Notes under the pieces: model-generated
The model's input: the letters and a program-made list of their open reading frames with translations, nothing else
Database searches by the model: none
What the model was told of the DNA's origin: nothing
NCBI GenBank assembly: GCA_945928865.1
Contig: CAMENZ010000003.1
Coordinates: 1-64,000 of the forward strand
Reading direction: 5' to 3'
Source of the DNA: an uncultured Clostridia bacterium
Lineage (GTDB): Bacteria; Bacillota; Clostridia; Peptostreptococcales; Anaerovoracaceae
DNA: 64,000 bases
Shown: piece after piece, positions 38,001-45,970 of the stretch
Layout of the letters: every line of letters starts with the position of its first letter
Position numbering within the stretch: position 1 is the stretch's first letter
Translations under genes and position numbers: made by a program

Positions 38001-38781
38001 ACCTGTATTTCCGGGTACTAACTGCGAATACGATTCAGCTAAGGCATTTAGAGAGGCCGGTGCAGAGGCAGAAATATTCGTAATAAATAATTTGAGTGCT
38101 AATCATATTTCTAAATCTATAGAAACCTTTGCAAAATCTGTAGAAAAAAGTCAAATGATTTTTATACCCGGTGGTTTTTCAGGCGGTGATGAACCGGACG
38201 GTTCAGGTAAGTTAATAACCGCTTTCTTTAGAAATCCTGAGATTAAAGAAGCTGTAATGGATTTATTAGACAACAGAGATGGTTTAATGGCAGGTATATG
38301 TAATGGTTTCCAAGCTTTGATTAAATTAGGTTTAGTTACTTATGGTAAGATTGTAACAGGTGATGAAAATATGCCTACTTTAACCTATAATAAAATAGGT
38401 AGACATCAGTCTAAATTAGTTAGAACAAGGGTTGCTTCTAATAAATCACCATGGCTTAAGAATGTACAGGTTGGTCAAGTTTATACAGTGCCTATATCTC
38501 ATGGTGAGGGCAGATTCTTAGCTAAGGAAGAAGTGTATAGAGAGTTGGCAAAGAATGGACAAATAATAACCCAGTATGTAGATATGAATGATGAGCCTAC
38601 ATATGATATTCAGTTTAATCCTAATGGATCCATCGGTGCTATAGAAGGAATAGTTTCACCTGATGGAAGGGTTTTAGGAAAGATGGGACATTCTGAAAGA
38701 ATAGGTGCAGGTTTATATAAGAATGTAGTAGGAGATTTCGATATGCAGCTATTTAAGTCTGCTACTGAATATTTCAAATAG
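35062..38781 (+). CDS. purL: FGAM synthase PurL, large single-chain form with fused glutaminase
   Basis: 1239 codons, the large single-chain type found in many Clostridia and in Proteobacteria, so separate purS and purQ are not needed. The central ATP-binding part includes DTYWSDHCRHTTFNT, FKNETHNHPTEIEPFGGAAT and DFGAGGVSVAIGELAEG. The C-terminal class I glutaminase has the nucleophile in GICNGFQALIKLGL and the histidine in PISHGEGRF. It makes FGAM from FGAR with glutamine and ATP. Last gene of the purine operon, closed by a strong terminator. Confidence 0.96.
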   Translation: MVYRIFVEKKPGLDNEAKALEKDIVELLGIKNLTGIRLFNRYDVENIDEEVFNQTINTVFSEPQVDNVYEELTEVGLYFAVEFLPGQFDQRANSAAECIQIISKGDRPEIKAAKVYKLEGELSESDIRAIKKYVINPVEAREAKMEKPDTLKAIYDLPERVEILDGFRKLNESQLEKFIVDRGLAMDLGDIKFCRAYFDKENRDPSITEIKMIDTYWSDHCRHTTFNTIIDSVKFEDEFLEKAYNRYLDGRKSINRTKPMTLMDIGTIAVKLLKKEGLMDKLDESEEINACTVKIDVNVNGKLEKWLLLFKNETHNHPTEIEPFGGAATCVGGAIRDPLSGRSYVYAAMRLTGAGNPLIPISETLEGKLPQRNIVVSAANGYSSYGNQIGLATGQVDEIYHDGYTAKRMEVGAVIAAAPADNVRREVPAAGDKVILLGGKTGRDGCGGATGSSKSHKLSSLEECGAEVQKGNAPEERKLQRLFRNPEASKLIKRCNDFGAGGVSVAIGELAEGLEIYLDRVPKKYEGLDGTELAISESQERMAVVVEAKDVSRFLELAEKDNLQATEVAEVKEEKRLVMHWNNKKIVDISREFLDSNGAEKHIDVEVAKVEDIKDTFIVDGRADFAVSYKELADNLNVCSKRGLSERFDSTIGRGTVLMPFGGKYQRTPIQAMVNKISVERAETDTCSLMAWGYNPFIAEKSPYHSAYLAVVESVSKLVAQGGEFKDVYLSFQEYFEKLGNNPKKWGKPMAALLGALDAQMGLKIGAIGGKDSMSGTFENLTVPPTLISFAVTTDKVNNIISQEFKIAGNKVYWVKPELSEEGLPKTESLLEIYKLVNHNIVSGNILSAYTATIGGVAEAILKMTMGNAIGFKYEETVKNEDIFSYAYGSFIVETKENLDILGSGKYTVNLLGETTAKSEISRGSDRVLLNEIFEIYENKLEKVFSCNIKTSEEKIEALNFVSKENYSANIKQARPKVLIPVFPGTNCEYDSAKAFREAGAEAEIFVINNLSANHISKSIETFAKSVEKSQMIFIPGGFSGGDEPDGSGKLITAFFRNPEIKEAVMDLLDNRDGLMAGICNGFQALIKLGLVTYGKIVTGDENMPTLTYNKIGRHQSKLVRTRVASNKSPWLKNVQVGQVYTVPISHGEGRFLAKEEVYRELAKNGQIITQYVDMNDEPTYDIQFNPNGSIGAIEGIVSPDGRVLGKMGHSERIGAGLYKNVVGDFDMQLFKSATEYFK

Positions 38782-38803
38782 AAAAATTAATTTATTTTGT
38801 TAC

Positions 38804-38835
38804 AAAGCCTTCTGGATTTTTTCAGAAGGCTTTAT
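38804..38835 (+). terminator. Rho-independent terminator of the purine operon
   Basis: AAAGCCTTCTG pairs with CAGAAGGCTTT over 11 bases around an 8-base loop, with T residues after. Confidence 0.85.
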
Positions 38836-39033
38836 TGCATGCAATACTATACATAATATGTTATTTGGTAATATCTATTAATCTAAAAGTTAATCTATAA
38901 ATTGATATTAGTCTGTGATAAAATGTAAAGAAAAGAAGATAAAAGGAGTTATTGGATAGTTGGGAGCATTTGTGCAATAGTTGGTTTAATATTTAGTATT
39001 CATACATTTCATAAGTTTTTCAAATGTAAAGAA

Positions 39034-39327
39034 ATGATAATAGGTAAAATTATTAGCGTGGATGATTTGCCTAATAGTAGGGATAGAGCAATATATGAAT
39101 ACATTGTAGATGGAAAAATATACAGAAATAGAACTAACTGGACTTCTTATTGTCTATTTATAACCGGAGGAGATTGCTATGTTTTTTATGATGTAAAGGA
39201 TCCCAGACATTCTTATATTAAGTATAGTGGACAATATGTTCATTGTTTAGTAGGTATCGTTTTTACAATAGTCGGATTGGGTGTGTTGTTAATGGGTGCA
39301 TATTTAAGTATGTTTAGTAGTTTATAA
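39034..39327 (+). CDS. DUF3592-like membrane protein, start codon unclear
   Basis: The first canonical start is ATG 39034 (97 codons), but it has no ribosome binding site. Coding-like sequence extends in frame upstream: a membrane helix reading VGSICAIVGLIFSIHTFHKF sits directly before it, and AAAAGGAG at 38941-38948 is 7 bases from an in-frame ATA at 38956. With that extension the protein has the DUF3592 layout: helix, a soluble strand domain with GKIISVDD, VDGKIYRNR and VFYDVKDPRHS, then helix LVGIVFTIVGLGVLLMG. Either a rare ATA start is used or a start codon was lost. Function is unknown. Confidence 0.6.
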   Translation: MIIGKIISVDDLPNSRDRAIYEYIVDGKIYRNRTNWTSYCLFITGGDCYVFYDVKDPRHSYIKYSGQYVHCLVGIVFTIVGLGVLLMGAYLSMFSSL

Positions 39328-39332
39328 AAATT

Positions 39333-39512
39333 ATGGATAAAACAAAAGAAAGGTTTATTGGGAACCCTGAAGAATTTAAAGTAGTGTTTAGATCCCAATG
39401 TGTAGAATGTATTAAAAATATAGACAGGGAAAAATGTGAAGCATATGAAATAAAGCCCATAGAATATAGAAAAAATGAAAAGAATTATCCTGTATTTGAA
39501 GAATATAACTAA
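39333..39512 (+). CDS. Small cysteine-containing protein of unknown function
   Basis: 59 codons from ATG 39333 to TAA 39510-39512, just after the DUF3592-like gene. The product starts MDKTKERFIGNPEEFKVVF and has three cysteines in SQCVECIKNIDREKC, a CxxC plus a third Cys that could bind zinc. I recall similar short proteins in Clostridia but no function. There is no clear ribosome binding site, so translation may be coupled to the upstream gene. Confidence 0.6.
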   Translation: MDKTKERFIGNPEEFKVVFRSQCVECIKNIDREKCEAYEIKPIEYRKNEKNYPVFEEYN

Positions 39513-39579
39513 ATTCATTTTATAGCAAAAGACAATTATAAATGATATAATAGTAGACAATAAAAATTGGAGGTTGGAA

Positions 39580-39987
39580 ATGGCTTTAGAAAGAACCAAT
39601 GATAATGGCATTATAAAAATAAATACAGCAATATTTACTAAACTTATTTTGAAATCAGTTTCTAAAATGAGAAATAAGGCCTTTTTAGCTTCTGAGAAGG
39701 GCAAGCTTTTAGGGGGACTGGATAAAAAAATTTCCCATAGTGAGTTATTATCACATATTAATTTAAAGAATGAAGAGGAAACTTATTGTATAGAGTTTTA
39801 TATTATTACTGAGTTTGGAACAAGTATTAAAGAAATAACAGGTGGTATTTTAGACTATTTAGAGGAAGAACTTAAAATAATGTTTCCTAAGAATAATTTA
39901 AGATTAACTTTAAAGGTTGTAGGCGTTAAGTCTAAAAAAATAGCAGAAAGAGATATTACTTTTAATAGATATTATGAAGCTAAATGA
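39580..39987 (+). CDS. Asp23/Gls24-family-like protein
   Basis: 135 codons from ATG 39580, chosen over TTG 39574 because TTGGAGG at 39567-39573 fits it. The pattern of a short strand (GIIKINTAIFTKLIL) and helices, then CIEFYIITEFGTSIKEI and LRLTLKVVGV, resembles the Asp23 (alkaline shock/Gls24) fold. The middle is unusual for the family, with KGKLLGGLDKKISHSEL. It overlaps recG by 14 bases. In Firmicutes an Asp23 protein often sits near recG with a DAK-type kinase gene; that kinase is missing here. Confidence 0.65.
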   Translation: MALERTNDNGIIKINTAIFTKLILKSVSKMRNKAFLASEKGKLLGGLDKKISHSELLSHINLKNEEETYCIEFYIITEFGTSIKEITGGILDYLEEELKIMFPKNNLRLTLKVVGVKSKKIAERDITFNRYYEAK

Positions 39988-42019
39988 TAATATAACAACT
40001 CTTAAGGGAGTTGGGAAAAAGCGTAGTGAGCTTTTGAAAAAATTAAATATAGAGAGTTTAGAAGATTTAATCAATTTCTTTCCAAGACGCTATGAAGATA
40101 GAAGGCAGCCTATTTCCATTATGGAAGCACCATATAATCAAGATGTTCTTTTGGAAGTTACTGTGGCAACAAAAAGGCTTAGCGGAAATCCTTATAGTAA
40201 AAAACAAGTTTTAAATGTTTTAGTGGAAGATGGAACAGCTACTTTAGAATTGATTTTTTTCAATGCAAAATATCTTTCTTCATATTTTAATCCAGGTGAA
40301 AGATTGAGCATTTTTGGTAAAATCATAGATAATTTTGGTCGTCGTCAAATGGCACATCCGGAATTTCATACGATAGGAAGTAAAGAGGATGTTCGAGGCT
40401 TAATTCCTATTTATCCTTTAACGGAGGGCATAAGTCAGAATCAAATGCGTTCTATGATGCAGGAAGTTAAACCTTTAATAGCTGAAATTAAAGAGTGGCT
40501 CCCATCAGAAATTGTTATAAAAAATAATCTTTGCAGTATGGAATATGCTTTAAACAATATTCATTTTCCTTTAGATGAAAGACCTGTATTAGAAGGTAGA
40601 TATAGGCTTATTTTTGAAGAGCTTTTAGTTTTACAGACAGGATTGTTTTTAATAAAGGACAAGAATAGCAAAGCTGTTCAAGGAGCTATAATTCCAAAAT
40701 CTGTTTCTGCGGCACCTTTTTTTAATATACTGCCTTTTGAATTTACAGAGGGACAGAAGAGGGTATTTAGTGAAATTGAAGAAGATTTAGCCTTAGATAA
40801 ACCTATGAATAGATTGGTTCAAGGAGATGTAGGTTCAGGAAAAACTGCAGTAGCTGAAGCTGCTTTATACAAAGCTTATAAAGCAGGCTTTCAAGGTGTA
40901 ATGATGGCTCCGACAGAGCTTTTAGCAAAGCAACATTTTAATAGTTTATCCAGAGATTTTAATAAGTTAGGTATAAAATGCGGTATTTTAAGCAGCGGAT
41001 TAAAGACTTCTGAAAGGCGGCAGCTATTGGAAGAACTTAAATCGGGTGAAATTAATATTTTAATAGGAACCCATGCTATAATTCAGCCGGATGTTGAGTT
41101 TAATAACTTAGGCTTGGTAATAACTGATGAACAGCATAGATTCGGTGTAAATCAGAGAGCTATTTTAAGTGAAAAAGGTAATAATCCTAATGTGTTAGTA
41201 ATGACAGCTACACCTATTCCTAGAACTTTAGCCCTTATTTTATATGGAGATTTGGATATTTCAATTATTGATACTATGCCTAAGGGCAGGAAGCCTATAA
41301 AAACCTTTTTTAGAAAGGAAGATGCAAGGGATAAAATATATGATTTTGTGGAAGCTCAGGTAAAAGAAGGTAGGCAGGCTTATGTGGTAGCGCCTTTAAT
41401 AGAGGAATCAGAAGTCATAGAGGTTCGTTCGGCGGAAGAAATATATGAAGAACTTAGATTGAAATATGTAAATCTAAAAATTGGCTTGGTTCATGGAAAT
41501 ATGAACCAGGTTGACAAGGATAATGTTATGGAAAACTTTGCTAAGGGTGAAATAGATGTGCTGGTTTCCACTGTGGTAATAGAAGTAGGTATAGATGTTG
41601 GAAATGCAACGGTTATGGTCATAGAAAACAGTGAAAGATTTGGATTGGCTCAGCTTCATCAACTTAGAGGCCGTGTCGGTAGATCAGATAAGCAAAGTTA
41701 TTGTATACTGATAAGTAATTCTGAAGGTAAGATAGCCCTAAAAAGAAATGAAATTATGTGTCAAACAGAAGATGGTTTTACTATAGCAGAAGAGGATTTG
41801 AAACTTAGAGGTCCGGGAGAAATGTTTGGACTCAGGCAACATGGTTTACCCGAACTTAATATTAGTGATTTAGTAAAAAATGTGGATATATTAGAAACTG
41901 TTAAAGTAGAAGCTAAAAATATTATAGAGAAAGATTCTAATTTAAGCAGTGAAGAAAATACATATTTAAAAAGACGAATACAGAAGTTATTTGGAACTAA
42001 TATAAGTCTTAAACTTTAA
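39974..42019 (+). CDS. recG: ATP-dependent DNA helicase RecG
   Basis: 681 codons, the standard size. The N-terminal wedge domain holds an OB fold; LKGVGKKRSELLKKLNI opens it. The helicase core has Walker A GDVGSGKTAVAEAAL, motif II DEQHRFGV, motif III MTATPIPRTL, and motif VI QLRGRVGRSDKQ. The TRG-type end includes ERFGLAQLHQ and EDLKLRGPGE. RecG regresses stalled forks and moves Holliday junctions. It heads the group recG-rsmD-coaD. Confidence 0.97.
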   Translation: MKLNDNITTLKGVGKKRSELLKKLNIESLEDLINFFPRRYEDRRQPISIMEAPYNQDVLLEVTVATKRLSGNPYSKKQVLNVLVEDGTATLELIFFNAKYLSSYFNPGERLSIFGKIIDNFGRRQMAHPEFHTIGSKEDVRGLIPIYPLTEGISQNQMRSMMQEVKPLIAEIKEWLPSEIVIKNNLCSMEYALNNIHFPLDERPVLEGRYRLIFEELLVLQTGLFLIKDKNSKAVQGAIIPKSVSAAPFFNILPFEFTEGQKRVFSEIEEDLALDKPMNRLVQGDVGSGKTAVAEAALYKAYKAGFQGVMMAPTELLAKQHFNSLSRDFNKLGIKCGILSSGLKTSERRQLLEELKSGEINILIGTHAIIQPDVEFNNLGLVITDEQHRFGVNQRAILSEKGNNPNVLVMTATPIPRTLALILYGDLDISIIDTMPKGRKPIKTFFRKEDARDKIYDFVEAQVKEGRQAYVVAPLIEESEVIEVRSAEEIYEELRLKYVNLKIGLVHGNMNQVDKDNVMENFAKGEIDVLVSTVVIEVGIDVGNATVMVIENSERFGLAQLHQLRGRVGRSDKQSYCILISNSEGKIALKRNEIMCQTEDGFTIAEEDLKLRGPGEMFGLRQHGLPELNISDLVKNVDILETVKVEAKNIIEKDSNLSSEENTYLKRRIQKLFGTNISLKL

Positions 42020-42063
42020 GATTTTGGAATAATTTTATATTAAACAGAAAAGGATGGATATAA

Positions 42064-42618
42064 ATGAGAATAATTACAGGTGATTATAAAGGTAGAAGAT
42101 TGGAAATGCCTATAAATAATGATATTAGACCTACAAGTGAAAAGGTAAAGGAAGCCATATTTAGTGCTATAGCAGCATACATTTATGATGCAACTTGTGT
42201 GGATTTATTTACAGGCACGGGGAATTTAGGCTTAGAAGCCTTATCTAGAGGGGCAAGTAAATGTTATTTCTGCGATAGCTCCAGGGAAAGTTTAAATTTA
42301 ACTAAAAGAAATATTGCAATGTGCAAGGCAGAGGATAAGTCTGTTTTGATGGCAGGCGATTTTGAGAGAAGTTTAATTAAATTAGGTGAAAAGGGCGAAA
42401 AAGTAGATGTGTTTTTTATAGATCCACCTTATAAAGAAGGCCTATATGAAAAGGTTTTTCAATTAATTAAGGAATATGAACTTTTAGCAGAAGATGGAAT
42501 TATAGTTACAGAGCATAATAGTAGAGATAAATTTCCGGAAGAACTAGAAGGCTTTAGTCTTTTAAAGGATAAAGTTTATGGAACCATTGGAGTTACAATA
42601 TATAGTTGCTTAGAGTAA
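42064..42618 (+). CDS. rsmD: 16S rRNA (guanine966-N2)-methyltransferase RsmD
   Basis: 184 codons, ATG behind AAAAGGA. MRIITGDYKGRRLEMP and RPTSEKVKEAIFS are the family start. The SAM site DLFTGTGNLGLEALSRGA and the catalytic FIDPPYKEG follow. It methylates 16S rRNA in assembled small subunits. The order rsmD-coaD is conserved in Firmicutes. Confidence 0.95.
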   Translation: MRIITGDYKGRRLEMPINNDIRPTSEKVKEAIFSAIAAYIYDATCVDLFTGTGNLGLEALSRGASKCYFCDSSRESLNLTKRNIAMCKAEDKSVLMAGDFERSLIKLGEKGEKVDVFFIDPPYKEGLYEKVFQLIKEYELLAEDGIIVTEHNSRDKFPEELEGFSLLKDKVYGTIGVTIYSCLE

Positions 42619-42634
42619 AAATACATGGTATAAT
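42606..42634 (+). promoter_or_regulatory. Internal promoter for coaD
   Basis: TTGCTT at 42606-42611 and TATAAT at 42629-42634 are 17 bases apart with an extended -10 (TGG). It overlaps the end of rsmD, 24 bases before the coaD start. Confidence 0.65.
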
Positions 42635-42657
42635 CAGTAATATGATTTGGAGGACAG

Positions 42658-43143
42658 ATGAATAGAAAAGCGCTTTATGCAGGAACTTTTGATCCGCTTA
42701 CCCTAGGGCATTTGGACTTAATAGAGAGGGCTGCAGGAATTTTTGATGAACTGGTTATAGGTGTAACTGTAAATTTAGAGAAGAAAACTATGTTTTCTTT
42801 TTCTGAAAGAGTTGAGTTGATTAAAGAAGTTACCAAGCATCTAAATAATGTTAAAGTGGATAAATGTGAAGGACTTTTAGCTGAATATGTAAATCGAAAG
42901 GATTTTAATGTAGTAGTTAGAGGATTGCGTGGAGTTGGTGATTTTGATGATGAAAATCAGATGGCTCAGTTACATAGACACTTATATAAGCCCGGCATAG
43001 AAACTGTGTTTTTAATGTCCGATGCAAAATATGCCTTTATAAGCTCTACGATGGCTAAACAGGTTATATCCTTAGGTGGAGATGGAAGTGAATTAGTACC
43101 ACCTTATGTATTAAATGTGATGAAAGGGAAATTAGGTAAATAA
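42658..43143 (+). CDS. coaD: Phosphopantetheine adenylyltransferase
   Basis: 161 codons, ATG behind GGAGG. The nucleotidyltransferase start ALYAGTFDPLTLGHLDLIERA has the family T/HxGH site. VVRGLRGVGDFDDENQMAQ and AFISSTMAKQV are present. It transfers AMP to 4'-phosphopantetheine in coenzyme A synthesis. It is followed by one base and then the coiled-coil gene. Confidence 0.96.
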   Translation: MNRKALYAGTFDPLTLGHLDLIERAAGIFDELVIGVTVNLEKKTMFSFSERVELIKEVTKHLNNVKVDKCEGLLAEYVNRKDFNVVVRGLRGVGDFDDENQMAQLHRHLYKPGIETVFLMSDAKYAFISSTMAKQVISLGGDGSELVPPYVLNVMKGKLGK

Positions 43144-43144
43144 A

Positions 43145-43705
43145 ATGGAAGAAACAACAAAGGTTTTAGATTTATTAGATGAACTGGAAGATATTTTAGA
43201 AGAGGCTCAGAAGGTTCCTCTAACAAATAAGATTATTTTAGAAAATCAGCTTATTTTTTCTATTATTAAGGACATAAGATTGGCTTTACCTGATGATATT
43301 CAGCAAGCTAAGTGGATTAGAGATGAAAGAGACAGAATTTTAGCTGATGCTAAAAATGAATATGAAAGAATTATTAAGGAAGCTAAGAAGCAAGCTGAAT
43401 ACCTTATTGAAACTGATGATATAACTAAGAAGGCTAAACAGCTTTCTGCTGAACTCATTCAAGATGCTGAAATGAATTCCCGTCTTTTAAAGATGAAAAC
43501 TTATGATTATGTAGATAAGATGCTATATGATATGCAGGAAAAAATGGATGAATTAAGTATGAAGTACTTAGGTGAAATGTTTACTAACTTAGAATCTACA
43601 TTTAATATTATTAGCGATACACTTAATACTAATCGTGAAGAAATTAAATCTTTAGCTATGAAAACTCAAAATGGTGTAAGTGTTGAGGAGAATAGTGTAA
43701 GATAG
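43145..43705 (+). CDS. Coiled-coil protein of unknown function downstream of coaD
   Basis: 186 codons, starting 1 base after the coaD stop. It is almost wholly helical, acidic at the N-terminus, with a strong coiled coil about residues 55-105 (IRDERDRILADAKNEYERI, then KKQAEYLIETDD). It looks like the DivIVA/ATP-synthase-b-like coiled-coil proteins often placed after coaD in Clostridia. No membrane segment and no catalytic motif are seen. A structural or cell-division role is possible but unproven. Confidence 0.75.
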   Translation: MEETTKVLDLLDELEDILEEAQKVPLTNKIILENQLIFSIIKDIRLALPDDIQQAKWIRDERDRILADAKNEYERIIKEAKKQAEYLIETDDITKKAKQLSAELIQDAEMNSRLLKMKTYDYVDKMLYDMQEKMDELSMKYLGEMFTNLESTFNIISDTLNTNREEIKSLAMKTQNGVSVEENSVR

Positions 43706-43723
43706 GTAAAATTAGTGTTTTAG

Positions 43724-43748
43724 GGAGACAGTTTATGTCTCCTTTTTT
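43724..43748 (+). terminator. Rho-independent terminator
   Basis: GGAGACA pairs with TGTCTCC around GTTTA and is followed by six T residues. Confidence 0.85.
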
Positions 43749-43813
43749 AGTTTTTAGTTTGGGATATAGGGATTTTAAGAAGATTATATGTTTAGTAGGA
43801 TAGGCTGAAACAT

Positions 43814-43897
43814 TTTTTGAACAATTATTCAAAAAGTATTGACTTAAAGACTAAAAAATAATATACTTATTCCATTAAATTTTAGGAATATAAGTAT
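43814..43897 (+). promoter_or_regulatory. Promoter of the citrate operon flanked by two inverted repeats
   Basis: The promoter is TTGACT at 43839-43844 and TATACT at 43862-43867, 17 bases apart. Upstream is TTTTTGAA/TTCAAAAA at 43814-43821 and 43828-43835 (spacer CAATTA). Downstream, ATACTTATTCC at 43864-43874 and GGAATATAAGTAT at about 43885-43897 are complementary except for a 2-base bulge. Either could be the operator of the operon's own GntR regulator. Confidence 0.65.
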
Positions 43898-43935
43898 AAT
43901 AATGATTTTTATAAATTAACATAGGGAGGTAATCA

Positions 43936-45306
43936 ATGTTAGAATTATCAAAAAAATCTAATTTATTAGAGCAAAATATATATAAATACTCTCTTCAGGA
44001 TATAGAGAATCCTAATTTATATAGAGAAATGTATGACTATGAAGAAATACCAAAGGTGGCATTTAACTTTAGAAGAGTGCCTATGAATATGCCTGAGGAT
44101 ATTTGGATTACAGATACATCTTTCAGAGATGGAATGCAGTCAATGGCACCTTATACTGTAAAACAGATAGTTGATTTATATACTCTAATGTCTAAATTAG
44201 GAGGTCCTTATGGAATTATAAGACAATCAGAATTTTTTGTTTACACAGAAAGAGATAGGGAAGCTATTGAAAAATGTATGTCTTTAGGCTTTAAATTCCC
44301 TGAGATTACTACATGGATAAGAGCATCTAAAGAGGATTTTAAATTAGTAAAAGATTTAGGCGTAAAGGAAACGGGTATATTAGTATCCTGTAGTGATTAC
44401 CATATATTTAAAAAGATGGGAAAAACCAGAAAGGAAGCTGTAGACTTTTATTTAGCAACTATAAAAGATGCCTTTGAGGCAGGAGTTGTGCCTAGATGTC
44501 ATTTGGAAGATATTACAAGGGCTGATTTTTATGGATTTGTAGTGCCTTTTGTCAATGAAATTATGAAATTGTCAGAAGAGGTAGGAATACCTGTAAAGAT
44601 TAGAGCCTGTGATACTATGGGATATGGAGTTCCTTATGCGGGTGCAGCTTTACCTAGAAGTGTTGGCGGCATTATATATGGACTTCAGCATTATTCCGGA
44701 GTACCTAGTGAAATGCTGGAATGGCATGGACATAATGATTTCTATAAGGCAGTAGTAAATGCAGCTACAGCTTGGATGTATGGATGTAGTGCTGTAAATT
44801 GCTCTTTATTAGGCATAGGAGAGAGGACAGGAAATATTCCTCTGGAAGCTATGGTATTTGAATATGCCTCTTTAAGAGGCTCCTTAGATGGTATGGATCC
44901 TACTGTTGTAACTGAAATAGGAGATTATTTTAGAAGAGAAATGGGATATGATATTCCACCTATGACACCTTTTGTAGGAGAAAATTTCAATGTAACCAAG
45001 GCGGGTATTCATGCTGACGGTCTTATGAAAGATGAAGAAATATATAATATATTTAACACTAGAACTATTTTAAATAGAGCCCCCGGAGTTGCTGTTAGTA
45101 AGACATCCGGTTTAGCAGGTATAGCTTATTGGATAAATGAGCATTATAGACTTAAAGGTGATAAGGTTTTAAAGAAGGATAGTGAAATTGTAGTTACCTT
45201 AAAAGATTGGGTAGATGATATGTATAAAGATGGAAGAACTACAAGTTTATCTACCGGTGAAATGGAAGAAAAGATTAAGGAATTACTTAAAGGAGGTACC
45301 TTTTAA
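43936..45306 (+). CDS. Re-citrate synthase (HMGL-like / homocitrate synthase relative)
   Basis: 456 codons, ATG behind GGGAGG. It belongs to the DRE-TIM (isopropylmalate/homocitrate synthase) group: ITDTSFRDGMQSM is the metal/catalytic loop, EWHGHNDFYKAVVNA the second metal site, and GIGERTGN the third. It lacks a leucine-binding regulatory domain. Its neighbours are aconitase and isocitrate dehydrogenase, which points to condensing oxaloacetate with acetyl-CoA. Clostridium kluyveri is known to use a Re-face citrate synthase of this family. Homocitrate synthase is the alternative, but no lysine-path partner is visible. Confidence 0.8.
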   Translation: MLELSKKSNLLEQNIYKYSLQDIENPNLYREMYDYEEIPKVAFNFRRVPMNMPEDIWITDTSFRDGMQSMAPYTVKQIVDLYTLMSKLGGPYGIIRQSEFFVYTERDREAIEKCMSLGFKFPEITTWIRASKEDFKLVKDLGVKETGILVSCSDYHIFKKMGKTRKEAVDFYLATIKDAFEAGVVPRCHLEDITRADFYGFVVPFVNEIMKLSEEVGIPVKIRACDTMGYGVPYAGAALPRSVGGIIYGLQHYSGVPSEMLEWHGHNDFYKAVVNAATAWMYGCSAVNCSLLGIGERTGNIPLEAMVFEYASLRGSLDGMDPTVVTEIGDYFRREMGYDIPPMTPFVGENFNVTKAGIHADGLMKDEEIYNIFNTRTILNRAPGVAVSKTSGLAGIAYWINEHYRLKGDKVLKKDSEIVVTLKDWVDDMYKDGRTTSLSTGEMEEKIKELLKGGTF

Positions 45307-45965
45307 TGTTAGATAGCAGGGAAACGAATTTAGTAAATCAGGTTTTTAACAAGGTAGAAAAACATATTTTAAGGGAAGAAATTCCACAAGGAACAATTTT
45401 AGATTTAGCAAAACTTGCTAAGGAAATGAGTGTAGGTATTCATACGATTCGTGAAATTATGCCTCTTTTAAAGGTGGAAATGTTAATCGAAGAAGAAGGC
45501 GATACTTATAGGGTTGTAGGTATTTCTTCTAAGGATATTGAAGAAATGTATCAAATCAAAAAGACTATAGAAGTCAAAGCTTTCGGTTTAGCTGCTAAGA
45601 ACATTACAGATGAAGATTTAGAAAAATTAGAAAATATTTTAGAAAAGCAGATAGCCTTAAGAGAATCTAATACTGTGGAAGAAGAAGTAAATTTAGATAC
45701 AGAATTTCATGATATAGTGCTAAAAGCCTGTGGCAGTATAGTGTATAAGTCTGTTTTGTCACCTATACATCATAGGTTAGCTAAATATAGGAAGGCATCT
45801 CTTTCTGAACCGGAAAGAATGTTTAAATCAACATGTGAACATGGAGAGATTTTTAAGGCCTTAAAAGCACATAATCAAGTAGAAGCTGAAGATATAGCCA
45901 GAGAACATATTGATAATGCTTATTTGAGCATTCTTAAGCATTATGAAAATAAGGGAAAGGAATAA
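45306..45965 (+). CDS. GntR-family regulator with FCD domain
   Basis: 219 codons; the ATG overlaps the upstream TAA by one base. The N-terminal winged helix (10-75) is degenerate but recognisable, with AKLAKEMSVGIHTIREIMPLL. The C-terminal all-helical FCD domain has LDTEFHDIVLKACG and the metal-binding histidine pattern HHRLAKY and EHGEIFKAL. FCD proteins sense organic acids with a bound metal, so citrate or another TCA acid is a plausible effector. It is encoded within the operon it probably controls. Confidence 0.88.
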   Translation: MLDSRETNLVNQVFNKVEKHILREEIPQGTILDLAKLAKEMSVGIHTIREIMPLLKVEMLIEEEGDTYRVVGISSKDIEEMYQIKKTIEVKAFGLAAKNITDEDLEKLENILEKQIALRESNTVEEEVNLDTEFHDIVLKACGSIVYKSVLSPIHHRLAKYRKASLSEPERMFKSTCEHGEIFKALKAHNQVEAEDIAREHIDNAYLSILKHYENKGKE

Positions 45966-45970
45966 AATTT

